Positions 17,217 to 26,454 of a stretch of 64,000 nt of DNA are shown here, piece by piece. The stretch comes from Brevibacterium atlanticum (GTDB taxonomy: Bacteria; Actinomycetota; Actinomycetes; Actinomycetales; Brevibacteriaceae), in NCBI RefSeq assembly GCF_011617245.1, contig NZ_CP050152.1:620001-684000 (forward strand). Direction: 5' to 3'. A model generated the notes under the pieces. That model saw only the letters and a list, made by a program, of their open reading frames with translations. It was not told where the DNA came from and did not search any database. Position numbers and translations under genes: made by a program. The stretch's first letter is position 1, and each line of letters begins with the position of its first letter.

Positions 17217-19460
17217 ATGAGAACCATCACCGCTCCCGCACTCCTCCAGGCGAGCCTGCTCGGGCTGAAGAAGCTCGACCCGCGCACCGCCTGGCGCAAC
17301 CCCGTGATGTTCCTCGTCGAGATCGGCGCGACCATCACCCTCATCCTCGCGATCGCCGACCCCACACGTTTCACCTGGGCGATCAGCATCTGGCTGTGGC
17401 TGACCGTCGTCTTCGCCAACACCGCCGAAGCGCTCGCCGAGGGCCGCGGCAAAGCCCAGGCCGACTCCCTGCGGGCCAGCCGGGTCAGCGTCGACGCAAC
17501 CCGCGTCCTGCCGGAAGGTGAGACCGAAACCGTGCCCGCCTCCCAGCTGCAAGCCGGGGACCGAGTGCTCGTCACCGCAGGTGAGACGATCCCCGGCGAC
17601 GGCGACGTCATCGAGGGTGCGGCCACCGTCGACGAATCCGCCATCACCGGCGAATCCGCGCCCGTCATCCGTGAGGCCGGCGGCGACCGCTGCGCCGTCA
17701 CCGGCGGGACGAAGGTGCTCTCCGACTCGATCACCGTGACCGTGACTGCAAGTCCCGGCGAGAGCTTCCTCGACCGGATGATCACGATGGTCGAAGGCGC
17801 GAACCGGCAGAAGACCCCCAACGAGGTGGCCCTCGGCGTCTTCCTCTCCGTGCTCACCCTCATCTTCATCCTCGTCGTGGTCAGCCTCGCCCCGATCGCC
17901 GCATTCTCCGGCGCCCCGCAGTCGCTGACCGTGCTCATCGCCCTCCTCGTCTGCCTCATCCCGACGACGATCGGCGCTCTGCTCTCCGCGATCGGCATCG
18001 CCGGCATGGACCGGCTCGTCGCTGCGAACGTGCTCGCGAAGTCCGGCCGTGCCGTCGAGGCCGCCGGTGACGTGTCGACGCTGCTGCTCGACAAGACCGG
18101 CACGATCACGATGGGCGACCGGCAGGCCACCGACTTCGTTCCCCTGGGATCGACGACGCCGGAGCAGATCGCCGAGGCGGCCCGGCTGTCCTCGTTGGCC
18201 GATGACACCCCCGAGGGTCGGTCCGTCGTCACCCTCGCCGAGGCGGAGTTCCGCATCGACGCTGCCGGCCTCGAGGCCTACCCCGAGGCGGAGTTCATCC
18301 CGTTCTCGGCGACGACCCGGCTGTCGGGGATCGTCCTGCCCGCTGGTCAGGAGGTCACTGGGCAGGAAGAGGTGACGTCCCCCGCCGAGGTGAGCGCACA
18401 TCAATCCGCGGGTGAGCGATCGACCGTCGCCGAGGTGGCCGAACGTGCCGATGCGAGTGCGTCGTCATCCGCCGCGGTGGGGTCGTCAGTCGGAGTGGCG
18501 ACGCTGCGTCGGACCGTCGTCAAGGGCGCGGCGAAGGAGGTCATCGCCTGGGCCCGTGACCGCGGTGCCGAGATCCCCGAGGCCGCCACTGCCGAGGTCG
18601 AACGCATCAACACAGGGGGAGGCACGGCCCTTCTCGTCGCAGAGGCGAACGATGACCCGGCCACGGAATCAGACGGGGTGATCGCGGACCGCGCGGCCGC
18701 CTCGGCGAAGGAATCAGATGTCACCGCCCGCGTGCTCGGGGTCATCGACCTGCGCGACATCGTCAAACCGGGTATGGCCGAACGCTTCGCGACGCTGCGC
18801 GAGATGGGGATCCGGACGGTGATGATCACCGGCGACAACGAGCTCACGGCCCGCGCGATCGCGCGGGAAGCCGGGGTTGACGACTTCCTCTCCGAGGCCA
18901 CGCCCGAGGACAAGCTCGCCCTCATCAAGACCGAGCAGGCCGGCGGCCGGATGGTCGCGATGACCGGGGACGGCACGAACGACGCACCCGCGCTGGCGCA
19001 GGCCGACGTCGGGGTCGCGATGAACACGGGTACGACCGCAGCGAAGGAGGCCGGCAACCTCGTCGACCTCGATTCGGATCCGACGAAGCTCATCGACATC
19101 GTCGCGATCGGCAAGCAGCTGCTCATCACGCGCGGGGCGCTGACGACGTTCTCGATCGCTAACGATGTCGCGAAGTACTTCGCAATCATTCCGGCGATGT
19201 TCCTGCTCGCCTTCCCGGGACTCGGGGCGCTCAACATCATGGGTCTGCACAGCCCCGCCTCGGCGATCCTGTCCGCGGTGATCTTCAACGCCCTCATCAT
19301 CGTCGCCCTCATCCCGGTCGCGCTGCGCGGCGTGCGATTCCGGGCGCGGACGGCCTCCGCGCTGCTGCGGATGAACCTGCTCATCTTCGGCCTCGGCGGG
19401 CTCATCGTCCCGTTCATCGGCATCAAACTCATCGACCTCGTCATCGCGCCACTGCTCTGA
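17217..19460 (+). CDS. kdpB: Potassium-transporting ATPase subunit KdpB, with loop insertions
   Basis: This is the P-type ATPase subunit that energises K+ uptake. The phosphorylation motif DKTGT begins at Asp292; other hallmarks are [17 protein letters not shown] and [21 protein letters not shown]. At 747 residues it is about 65 longer than E. coli KdpB. The extra length lies in the nucleotide-binding domain: a roughly 50-residue Ala/Ser/Glu-rich insert between LSGIVLP and LRRTVVKG, and a second of about 25 residues before [15 protein letters not shown] starts one base after the kdpA stop, so translation is coupled. Confidence 0.95.
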   Translation: MRTITAPALLQASLLGLKKLDPRTAWRNPVMFLVEIGATITLILAIADPTRFTWAISIWLWLTVVFANTAEALAEGRGKAQADSLRASRVSVDATRVLPEGETETVPASQLQAGDRVLVTAGETIPGDGDVIEGAATVDESAITGESAPVIREAGGDRCAVTGGTKVLSDSITVTVTASPGESFLDRMITMVEGANRQKTPNEVALGVFLSVLTLIFILVVVSLAPIAAFSGAPQSLTVLIALLVCLIPTTIGALLSAIGIAGMDRLVAANVLAKSGRAVEAAGDVSTLLLDKTGTITMGDRQATDFVPLGSTTPEQIAEAARLSSLADDTPEGRSVVTLAEAEFRIDAAGLEAYPEAEFIPFSATTRLSGIVLPAGQEVTGQEEVTSPAEVSAHQSAGERSTVAEVAERADASASSSAAVGSSVGVATLRRTVVKGAAKEVIAWARDRGAEIPEAATAEVERINTGGGTALLVAEANDDPATESDGVIADRAAASAKESDVTARVLGVIDLRDIVKPGMAERFATLREMGIRTVMITGDNELTARAIAREAGVDDFLSEATPEDKLALIKTEQAGGRMVAMTGDGTNDAPALAQADVGVAMNTGTTAAKEAGNLVDLDSDPTKLIDIVAIGKQLLITRGALTTFSIANDVAKYFAIIPAMFLLAFPGLGALNIMGLHSPASAILSAVIFNALIIVALIPVALRGVRFRARTASALLRMNLLIFGLGGLIVPFIGIKLIDLVIAPLL

Positions 19461-19544
19461 GCTGCCTGCTGCGAGTGGTGCTCAACTCTGGCCTGCCCGC
19501 CTGACCTCGTCGTTCACCCTGACTAGTCTGAAAGGACACCCATC

Positions 19545-20117
19545 ATGTTCCCCATCTTCGGCCGCCAGATCCTCACCGGGGCACGGATGCTTCTCGTGCT
19601 CACGCTCGTCCTCGGCCTCGCCTACCCGTTGGCGATGGTTGCGATCGGCCGCCTCATGCCCGCCCAAGACGCGTCGATCCGCAACAGCGCCGGCGAGGTC
19701 GTCGGCAATGCCCATCTCGCTCAGCCCGTGAGCGGCGACGAATGGTTCTTCCCCCGGCCCTCGGCTGGTGACTATGACGGACTCGCCTCCGGCGCGTCGA
19801 ACCTCGCGGCGAACAGTCCCGAACTCCTCAAACAGATCGCCGATCGTCGTTCCCAGATCGCTGAGCGAGAGCACGTCGACCCGGCGAGCATTCCTGCGGA
19901 TGCGCTGAGCGCGTCCGCGTCCGGTCTCGATCCGGACATCAGCCCTGAGTATGCTCGACTCCAGATCCCTCGCGTCGCGCGGGAGACGGGACTGAGCAGG
20001 AAGGACGTGACCGCGATGGTTCAATCGAACACGCAGAACCCACTGCTCGGCTTCATCGGTGAGCCTCAGGTCAACGTCGTCACCCTCAACAACGACCTCG
20101 CGAACAGCGGGCGCTGA
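19545..20117 (+). CDS. kdpC: Potassium-transporting ATPase subunit KdpC
   Basis: The 190-residue subunit has one N-terminal membrane helix (MLLVLTLVLGLAYPLAMVAI) and a periplasm-type C-terminal domain. SGSDEWFF-like, DYDGLASGASNLAANSPEL, DPDISPEYARLQIPRVA and PLLGFIGEPQVNVVTLN are all typical KdpC motifs. It stabilises the pump complex. An AAAGGA lies before ATG 19545. The stop overlaps the kdpD start by one base (TGATG). Confidence 0.94.
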   Translation: MFPIFGRQILTGARMLLVLTLVLGLAYPLAMVAIGRLMPAQDASIRNSAGEVVGNAHLAQPVSGDEWFFPRPSAGDYDGLASGASNLAANSPELLKQIADRRSQIAEREHVDPASIPADALSASASGLDPDISPEYARLQIPRVARETGLSRKDVTAMVQSNTQNPLLGFIGEPQVNVVTLNNDLANSGR

Positions 20118-22888
20118 TGGACTCACCTCGGCGAGGCACGCTCACGGTCTTCCTCGGCTATGCACCCGGGGTCGGCAAGACCGTCGCGATGCTCGAGGCT
20201 GCGGCCACCGCTGCAGACAACGGACGTGACGTCGTCATCGGCATCGTCGAGGACCACGGACGTGCCTTCACCCGGTCCCTGGCCGAAGGATTCGAAACGA
20301 TCGCCCGCCGCCCGGTCGACTACCGCGGTCGGACGTTTGACGAACTCGACACCGAGGCGGTGCTCACCCGCGCGCCCGAGCTCGTCATCATCGACGAGCT
20401 TGCCCATACGAATGTGCCGAGCGATGATTCGGTCGGTGGCGACGGCACGGAGACCCACCTCGGCGGCGGAACCACGCCCTCCCCACCCCGCACCAAACGG
20501 TGGGAGGACGTCGAGGCGATCCTCGCCGCCGGCATCGATGTGTTCACGACGGTGAACATCCAGCATCTCGAATCCCTCGGCGATGTTGTCGGTGCGATCA
20601 TCGGCCGCAACCAGGCCGAACGCGTGCCCGACCCGTTCCTCCGCGCCGCTGACGAGGTCGAACTCATCGACATCAGCCCCGCCGCCCTGCGCACCCGACT
20701 GATCGACGGGCGGATCTACGCCGCGGAGAAGGTCGACGCCGCAATGTCGAACTACTTCCGGCTCGGCAACCTCATCGCTCTGCGCGAACTCGCCCTGCTG
20801 TGGCTGGCCGACCGGGTCGACGAAGGCCTCGAGAAATACCGCGACGAGAAGGGCATCCGCGCCACCTGGGCCGCCCGTGACCGGATCCTTGTCGCCGTCA
20901 CCGGTGGCCCGGAATCGACGACCCTCATCCGCCGCGGACTGCGCATCGCCGGCCGAGTCGCCGGACGCGAACTCCACGTCGTCCACGTCATCGAACCCGA
21001 CGGCACCCGGCGCTCCGGTGCCCCGCACCTGCTGTCGGCCCGCGAACTCGCCGAGGCGAACCACGCCGTGTGGCATACCGTCGTCGGTGATGATGTCGCC
21101 AAGGCCCTCATCGAGTTCGCCCGCACCCTCAACGCCTCGCAGATCGTCCTCGGAGTCTCGCGCACCCCGTGGTACCGGCGCATGTTCGGCCCCGGCGTGG
21201 CCAACCGCGTCATCAGCGCCGCCGCCGATATCGACGTGCACATGGTCACCCACGCCCAGGCCGCCCGGTTCTGGAAGATCGACCGGGAACGCACGCGGGA
21301 GAATCCGCTCTCACGCCTTCGCCGCATCCTCGGTTGGATCGTCGGTGCGCTCGCCCCGCTCCTGCTCACGGCCCTGTTCGTCGGGCTCGGCCCGGGGTCG
21401 ACCTCGCTGAGCATGAACTTCCTCGCCTACATCACCGTCGTCGTGCTCGTCGCCCTCATCGGCGGGCTGTGGCCAGCGGTGATGACGGCCGTGTTCGGGG
21501 CCGGACTCATCAACTTCTTCTTCACCCACCCGGTGAATTCGCTGTCGGTGAGGCAGCTCGAGAACATCCTCGCGCTCGTCATCTTCGTCGCGGTCGCCGT
21601 AGCCGTGGCCACCGTCGTCGACCAGGCGGCCCGCCGCTCGAGGCAGGCCCAGGCCGCCGAACACGAGGCAGGTGTGCTCAGCGAACTCGCCGGATCGATG
21701 ATCGCTGAGGGCGACAGCCCCGAGGCGATGGTCGCAGGCATCCGCACGAGCTTCGCCCTCGACGGGGTCACCCTCTTCGTTCACGGTGACCGCACGGGCG
21801 ACGGGAACGTAGCGGCCGCCTCGGCGGGGGAGCCGATTGCATCACGGGCGGAGGCGAGCGAGGTCATCGACCTCGACGAGGACACCTCGCTGGCGTTGAA
21901 AGGTCGGCCGCTCAGCGCCGGAGAACAGCGGATCCTTGACGCGTACGCCGGCCGGCTGCTGCGGGTGCTCACGGAATCGGCGCTGCAGCGCAGCCGCACC
22001 GAGGCCAAGGAACTCTCGGCCGGCAACGCTGTGCGCACGGCTCTGCTCACCGCGGTCTCCCACGATCTGCGCACGCCGCTGGGCGCGATCACCACGGCGA
22101 CGTCGACGCTGCTGCTCGACGAAATCGAGCTCTCGGACGACGACCAGCGGCTCATGCTCGAGACCATCGAGCACGGGGCCCAGCGTCTTGAGAAGCTCAT
22201 CGACAACCTCCTCGACATGAGCAGGATCCAGTCCGGGGCGGTGACGATCTCGACGGCACCGGTGCTCGTGGCCGATGTCGTCGCCTCGGCGCTGGATGAA
22301 CTCGACGGACAGTCGCAGGAGGCCGCGACCGAGGGCGACGGGGCCTCGGCGGGGATTGCGATCGATGGCGACGGCGGTCGCGGTTCGCAGCCGCCGATCA
22401 CCGTCGACGTCGACCCCGAGACGTGGATCGACGTCGATGCGGGGCTCGTCGAACGCGTGCTCGTGAACATCATCGAGAACTCCGTGAAGTACGGCGCGGG
22501 CGCCCCGATCACGATCGATGCCTCCACCGGCACCGAGGCGGTCCACCTCCGCGTCGCCGACTCCGGCCCCGGTGTGGCCGAGGAGGCGCTCGAGTCCATC
22601 TTCACCCCGTTCACCAGGCTCGATGAGTCCAACACGAAAGGCCTCGGATTGGGGATGGCCGTCGCGCTGGGGCTGTGCCGGGCGATGGACATCGAGCTGA
22701 GCGCCGAGCCGACCCCCGGCGGCGGCTTCACCGCGGTGCTGACGATTCCGCGCCGAGGCGGGGGCGACGGAGTCCCGTCAACGCCGCGATCGGGCTCGAC
22801 GGCACCGGTAGGGGCGGAACCGCAACCGCCGGCAGAATCGCAACCGCCGGCAGAACCTGTAACGACGAGGAAGGACGAGACGCAGTGA
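20117..22888 (+). CDS. kdpD: Sensor histidine kinase KdpD
   Basis: The 923-residue kinase senses K+ limitation or turgor and phosphorylates KdpE. Domain order: N-terminal KdpD domain with Walker A GYAPGVGKT (residues 14-22) and FTTVNIQHLESLGDVV; a universal-stress-protein domain (about 250-375); four membrane helices (about 410-500); a GAF-like region; histidine phosphoacceptor His649 in SHDLRTPLG; and HATPase (NIIENSVKYG, GLGLGMAVALG). Odd features are a roughly 18-residue Gly/Thr-rich insert after AHTNVPSDD and a C-terminal Pro-rich tail with a tandem ESQPPAE-type repeat. The stop overlaps the GTG of kdpE by four bases. Confidence 0.94.
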   Translation: MDSPRRGTLTVFLGYAPGVGKTVAMLEAAATAADNGRDVVIGIVEDHGRAFTRSLAEGFETIARRPVDYRGRTFDELDTEAVLTRAPELVIIDELAHTNVPSDDSVGGDGTETHLGGGTTPSPPRTKRWEDVEAILAAGIDVFTTVNIQHLESLGDVVGAIIGRNQAERVPDPFLRAADEVELIDISPAALRTRLIDGRIYAAEKVDAAMSNYFRLGNLIALRELALLWLADRVDEGLEKYRDEKGIRATWAARDRILVAVTGGPESTTLIRRGLRIAGRVAGRELHVVHVIEPDGTRRSGAPHLLSARELAEANHAVWHTVVGDDVAKALIEFARTLNASQIVLGVSRTPWYRRMFGPGVANRVISAAADIDVHMVTHAQAARFWKIDRERTRENPLSRLRRILGWIVGALAPLLLTALFVGLGPGSTSLSMNFLAYITVVVLVALIGGLWPAVMTAVFGAGLINFFFTHPVNSLSVRQLENILALVIFVAVAVAVATVVDQAARRSRQAQAAEHEAGVLSELAGSMIAEGDSPEAMVAGIRTSFALDGVTLFVHGDRTGDGNVAAASAGEPIASRAEASEVIDLDEDTSLALKGRPLSAGEQRILDAYAGRLLRVLTESALQRSRTEAKELSAGNAVRTALLTAVSHDLRTPLGAITTATSTLLLDEIELSDDDQRLMLETIEHGAQRLEKLIDNLLDMSRIQSGAVTISTAPVLVADVVASALDELDGQSQEAATEGDGASAGIAIDGDGGRGSQPPITVDVDPETWIDVDAGLVERVLVNIIENSVKYGAGAPITIDASTGTEAVHLRVADSGPGVAEEALESIFTPFTRLDESNTKGLGLGMAVALGLCRAMDIELSAEPTPGGGFTAVLTIPRRGGGDGVPSTPRSGSTAPVGAEPQPPAESQPPAEPVTTRKDETQ

Positions 22889-23565
22889 AGCACGTGCTCA
22901 TCGTCGAAGACGACACCGACATCGCCCGCGCCGTGAGCGTGGGGCTGCGCGGCAAAGGCCACGAGGTGACGATAGCCGCCAGCGGCCGGCAGATGAATGA
23001 GGCACTCGCCGAGGCGACCGTCGACGTCATCCTCCTCGACCTCGGGCTGCCCGACGTCGACGGGATCGAACTCATCTCGCAGGTGCGCAAGTGGAGTCAG
23101 GTGCCTATCGTCGTCATCTCCGCCCGCCATGATGCGCACGGCAAGATCGCCGCCCTCGACGCTGGGGCAGATGACTACGTGACGAAGCCGTTCTCCCTCG
23201 GCGAGGTCCTTGCCCGCCTGCGCGCGATCGAACGGCGGTCCGGGGCGGCAGCCGATTCGAGTGTTGTGCGCACCGGCGATGGTCGGGTCGTCATCGACCT
23301 TGCCGCCCACGTCCTCACGGTCGAAGGCGCCGAGGTGCACCTCACGCCGATCGAATGGAACATGCTGGCCGTCTTCGCCAAGCACCGGGGTGCGCTCGTC
23401 GACGCGACGACCCTGCTCACCGAGGTGTGGGGTCCCGAGTATGCCGGGGAGCGCGGCTACCTGCGGGTCTACATGTCCCAGCTGCGGCAGAAGCTCGAGG
23501 CCGATCCCGCCCGCCCGCAGTACCTGCACACGCAGATGGGCATGGGCTACCGCTTCACTCCGTAA
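22885..23565 (+). CDS. kdpE: Response regulator KdpE
   Basis: The 226-residue OmpR-family regulator has receiver residues in VEDDTD (8-13), phosphoacceptor Asp52 in ILLDLGLPD and a conserved Lys in YVTKPFSLGEVLARL. A winged-helix DNA-binding domain follows (HLTPIEWNMLAVFAKHRG, TEVWGPEY, HTQMGMGYRF). It activates kdpABC under potassium limitation. The GTG at 22885 overlaps the kdpD stop (GTGA) with GAGGAAGGA upstream; the longer open frame back to 22675 is a shadow of kdpD. The stop codon lies inside a palindrome of the repeat family. Confidence 0.95.
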   Translation: MKHVLIVEDDTDIARAVSVGLRGKGHEVTIAASGRQMNEALAEATVDVILLDLGLPDVDGIELISQVRKWSQVPIVVISARHDAHGKIAALDAGADDYVTKPFSLGEVLARLRAIERRSGAAADSSVVRTGDGRVVIDLAAHVLTVEGAEVHLTPIEWNMLAVFAKHRGALVDATTLLTEVWGPEYAGERGYLRVYMSQLRQKLEADPARPQYLHTQMGMGYRFTP

Positions 23566-23633
23566 TTGCTACCCGACGGCGGCCCAGCAACCTGGCGCCA
23601 GGTTGCTGGGCCGCCGTCACGTAGCAATTACGG
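23560..23633. terminator. Large palindrome, copy 3 of the family
   Basis: A 74-bp palindrome with two mismatched positions, centred at 23596/23597; the core centre is CCTGGCGCCAGG. It overlaps the kdpE stop codon and ends the kdp operon. Confidence 0.75.
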
Positions 23634-23710
23634 GGAGGGGCACAGGGTCTTTCCAGGTCGAACCGGAATAATCGTGATCAGCCGCCCACTTGATCACTTT
23701 CGGAAGGACC

Positions 23711-23857
23711 ATGGACGACTATCGAAGTCCCGGCTGGGACATCACTTTCAGCACCTCTGACCAACTTCATATTGCGCGCACAGACGCTTCGCGGGCCCAC
23801 CTCGAGCGGACCCAATTCGAGTGGGCCCAGCGCACGCGAGCAGGTGATCGCCGTTGA
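23711..23857 (+). CDS. Possible 48-residue leader ORF before the CNNM-like gene
   Basis: ATG 23711 has AAGGA just upstream and opens a 48-codon frame (MDDYRSPGWDITFSTSD at the start) whose TGA overlaps the TTG start of the next gene as TTGA. The last third runs through an inverted repeat. No homology is recognised and it may be spurious. If translated, it would couple translation to the CBS-domain gene. Confidence 0.3.
   Translation: MDDYRSPGWDITFSTSDQLHIARTDASRAHLERTQFEWAQRTRAGDRR
23793..23828 (+). promoter_or_regulatory. Inverted repeat upstream of the CNNM-like gene
   Basis: GGGCCCACCTCGA pairs with TCGAGTGGGCCC (one unpaired base). It forms a strong hairpin ending 25 bases before the TTG start and could attenuate transcription or set translation. 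Confidence 0.45.
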
Positions 23858-25302
23858 CCTGGCTGCTCTCGCTGCTCATCGGACTGCTCGTCGTCCTCCT
23901 CATCACCGTGGCCACCGGCTACTTCGTGGCACAGGAATTCGCGTACATGGCCGTCGACCGGTCCCGCCTCGGCGCGCGCTCGGCCGCCGGTGACCGCTCC
24001 GCCGACCGAGCCCTGGCGATCACCCGCCGCACCTCCTTCATGCTCTCGGGCGCTCAGCTCGGCATCACCGTCACGGGCCTCCTCGTCGGCTATGTCGCTG
24101 AACCGCTCATCGGCACAGCCGTCGGCGAAGCGCTCGGCGGCACACCGATCCCGCAGGGCACCGGCATCCTCATCGGCACCATGCTCGCCCTCCTGGTCTC
24201 GACGCTCATCCAGATGCTCTTCGGTGAACTCTTCCCGAAGAACCTCGCGATCGCCCGCCCCGAGGCGCTCGCCACCTGGCTCGCCCGCTCGACGTCGATC
24301 TACCTGCTGCTCTTCGGGTGGCTCATCACCGTCTTCGACAAGGCCTCGAACGCCCTGCTGCGCATCCTCGGCATCGAACCGGTACACGACGTCGACCACG
24401 CCGCGACCCCCCGCGACCTCAAACACATCGTCGCCGAATCGCGTGAGAGCGGCGACCTCGTCGACGAAGATTCCCTCGTCCTCGACCGGATCCTCGACTT
24501 CCCGCAGCAGACCGTTGAGCACGCCACCGTGCCGCGCTCACGGGTCGACGTCGTCACCGAGGACACGAGCCTCGCCGAGGTTCGCACACTCATGGCCACC
24601 GGCCACTCCCGGTACCCCGTACTCGATGCCAGGGGAGCGGTGATCGGCACCATCGACCTCCTCGACGTCCTCGCGGCCCCGACTGCAGACGCACCCTCCG
24701 CGGCCGCGGCCGCTGCCCCGACCACGGGCACGACCACCTCGGCGAGCGATTCGGCGAAGGATGGAGCCACCACCTCGGCGACGGATACCCTCCCCACCCT
24801 CCGCGACCTGCTCACCGAGCCGGTCTTCGTCCCCGAATCCCTGCCCCTGCCGGACGCGGTGGCCACGCTCATCGAGCACCGCGCGCAGATGGCCTGCGTC
24901 GTCGACGAATACGGCGGGTTCGCGGGGATCGTGACGATGGAAGACCTCGGTGAGGAGCTCGTCGGCGACATCGTCGACGAGCACGACACCGACGTCGAAG
25001 CCATCGTCGAGGACGGTGACGGGACCTGGTCAGCGCCGGGATCCATCCCCCTCGACGAGGTGGCCCGCACTCTCCAGCGCGAACTGCCGGACACTTCGGC
25101 GCAGACCCTGTCCGGGCTCGTCATCGAGCACGCGAAGGGCTTCCCCGAGGTCGGCGATCGGGTCGAGATCGCCCTGCCGATCGACCCCGCCGAGCTCGCC
25201 GACGCCGAACCGCCGAGCCCAATGACACTCCTCGCCGAGGTGGTCGACGTGGATTCGCACGTGCCCTCGCGGCTGCGGATCGGGATCGAGGTGGACCGAT
25301 GA
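23854..25302 (+). CDS. Hemolysin-C/CNNM family membrane protein with CBS and CorC domains
   Basis: The 482-residue protein has an N-terminal DUF21 (CNNM) membrane domain of three to four helices (LLSLLIGLLVVLLITVATGY, GYVAEPLIG, LFGWLITVFD). A CBS pair follows (from about residue 215: RVDVVTEDTSLAEVRTLMATGHSRYPV, later MACVVDEYGGFAGIVTMEDLGEELVGDI) and then a C-terminal CorC_HlyC domain (LDEVARTLQREL to RVEIALPI). The family is linked to Mg2+/divalent cation homeostasis. A roughly 45-residue Ala/Thr/Ser low-complexity insert (about 268-312) splits the CBS pair. TTG start 23854 has AGGTG eight bases upstream. The stop overlaps the next gene (ATGA), a two-gene operon. Confidence 0.9.
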   Translation: MTWLLSLLIGLLVVLLITVATGYFVAQEFAYMAVDRSRLGARSAAGDRSADRALAITRRTSFMLSGAQLGITVTGLLVGYVAEPLIGTAVGEALGGTPIPQGTGILIGTMLALLVSTLIQMLFGELFPKNLAIARPEALATWLARSTSIYLLLFGWLITVFDKASNALLRILGIEPVHDVDHAATPRDLKHIVAESRESGDLVDEDSLVLDRILDFPQQTVEHATVPRSRVDVVTEDTSLAEVRTLMATGHSRYPVLDARGAVIGTIDLLDVLAAPTADAPSAAAAAAPTTGTTTSASDSAKDGATTSATDTLPTLRDLLTEPVFVPESLPLPDAVATLIEHRAQMACVVDEYGGFAGIVTMEDLGEELVGDIVDEHDTDVEAIVEDGDGTWSAPGSIPLDEVARTLQRELPDTSAQTLSGLVIEHAKGFPEVGDRVEIALPIDPAELADAEPPSPMTLLAEVVDVDSHVPSRLRIGIEVDR

Positions 25303-26318
25303 GCAATCCGTGGGTCATCATCGCCGTCACCGTCGCCATCATCGGCCTCAGCGCCTTCTTCGTCGCCGTCGAATTCGCGCTCATCGCCGCCAAACGGCAC
25401 CGGCTTGAGGACGAAGCGGCGAACAGTCGCTCGGCCCGGGCGGCACTGCGCAGCTCGACCGAACTCTCGGTCCTCCTCGCCGGCTCCCAGCTGGGCATCA
25501 CGGCGTGCACGCTCGCGCTCGGTGCGATCACGAAACCGGCGGTCCACCACTGGATCACCCCGCTCGCCGAGGCAGTCGGGCTTCCGCTGTGGATCGCCGA
25601 CCTCACCGGGTTCGTCCTCGCGCTCATCATCGTCACGTTCCTCCACCTCGTCGTCGGTGAGATGGCGCCGAAATCGTGGGCCGTGGCCCATCCGGAGCGC
25701 TCGGCGATCATGCTCGCTTTGCCGATGCGGGCATTCATGGTCCTCACCCGGCCGCTTCTGCACGTGCTCAACTCCGCGGCGAACGCGTGCCTGCGCCTCG
25801 TCGGCGTCCAGCCCGTCGACGAGGTCGATCAGGGGCACACCTCGGACGACCTGCGGCAGCTGCTGCGACATTCGGCGCAGGTGGGCACGCTCGAACAGGA
25901 TTCCTCGGATGCGCTGCTCGGGGCGCTCGAGCTCTCCCGGATCAGCCTCGACGAACTCGTCGCCGACCGTCCCGAGCCGGTCGTCATCGGTCCGGGCGCG
26001 ACGGCAGGTCAAGTGCGCGCTGCTGCACATCAGACCCGCCACCGACGGATCCTTGTGCGCACCGAGGCGGGTGTTGTGCCTGATGAGGTCGTCCACGTCC
26101 GCGACGTGCTCGGTTTCGCGGAGGGGGATGACATCGCCGAGGCGGCCCGCCCGGTCACGGTGCTGCCGGGGTCGATGACCGTGGTCGCCGCGTTTTCCGC
26201 GATGCGGGCCGAGGGCACTCAGCTCGCCCTCGTCACCCGCACCGACGGCAGCCACGCGGTCGTCACGGTCACTGACGTCCTCCGCCACCTCCTCCCCGCT
26301 GAAAAGGCCCCCAGCTGA
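25299..26318 (+). CDS. Second CNNM/hemolysin-C-like membrane protein, short form
   Basis: The 339-residue paralogue of the preceding gene has a DUF21 membrane domain (IIAVTVAIIGLSAFFVAVEFALIA; FVLALIIVTFLHLVVGEMAPKSWA) and a CBS pair (RISLDELVADRPEPVV to VTDVLRHLLP). The C-terminal CorC domain is absent. Tandem long and short CNNM genes are common in actinobacteria and the products may form a hetero-oligomeric cation transporter or regulator. The start overlaps the upstream stop by four bases. It is followed by palindrome copy 4. Confidence 0.9.
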   Translation: MSNPWVIIAVTVAIIGLSAFFVAVEFALIAAKRHRLEDEAANSRSARAALRSSTELSVLLAGSQLGITACTLALGAITKPAVHHWITPLAEAVGLPLWIADLTGFVLALIIVTFLHLVVGEMAPKSWAVAHPERSAIMLALPMRAFMVLTRPLLHVLNSAANACLRLVGVQPVDEVDQGHTSDDLRQLLRHSAQVGTLEQDSSDALLGALELSRISLDELVADRPEPVVIGPGATAGQVRAAAHQTRHRRILVRTEAGVVPDEVVHVRDVLGFAEGDDIAEAARPVTVLPGSMTVVAAFSAMRAEGTQLALVTRTDGSHAVVTVTDVLRHLLPAEKAPS

Positions 26319-26333
26319 CCCACCCGGATCCTC

Positions 26334-26399
26334 AATTGCTACCCGACGGCGGCCCAGCAACCTCGCGCCAGGTTGCTGGGCCGCCGTCGGGTAGCAATT
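26334..26399. terminator. Large palindrome, copy 4 of the family
   Basis: A 66-bp palindrome with a single mismatched pair near the centre (26364/26369). It begins 15 bases after the CBS-gene stop and ends 55 bases before the gntR start. It is the last copy in the window. Confidence 0.75.
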
Positions 26400-26417
26400 A
26401 AGACTTCGAACCACTGA

Positions 26418-26443
26418 TGCATCTATCAATGTATGCATCTGTT
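26418..26443. promoter_or_regulatory. Repeated ATGCATCT element before gntR
   Basis: ATGCATCT occurs twice 18 bases apart, with an AT-rich spacer, directly upstream of the GTG start of the GntR gene. It may be an operator overlapping its promoter; this is inferred from position and base composition only. Confidence 0.4.
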
Positions 26444-26454
26444 ATCCTGAGGGT

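Noticed and set aside
15896..18256. 786-codon - strand frame opposite kdpA and kdpB
   Set aside because: Spans two conserved genes in antisense; the composition is that of a codon-position shadow with no domain.
24300..26438. 712-codon - strand frame opposite the two CNNM genes
   Set aside because: Antisense shadow that even runs through a palindromic terminator; no ribosome site or domain.
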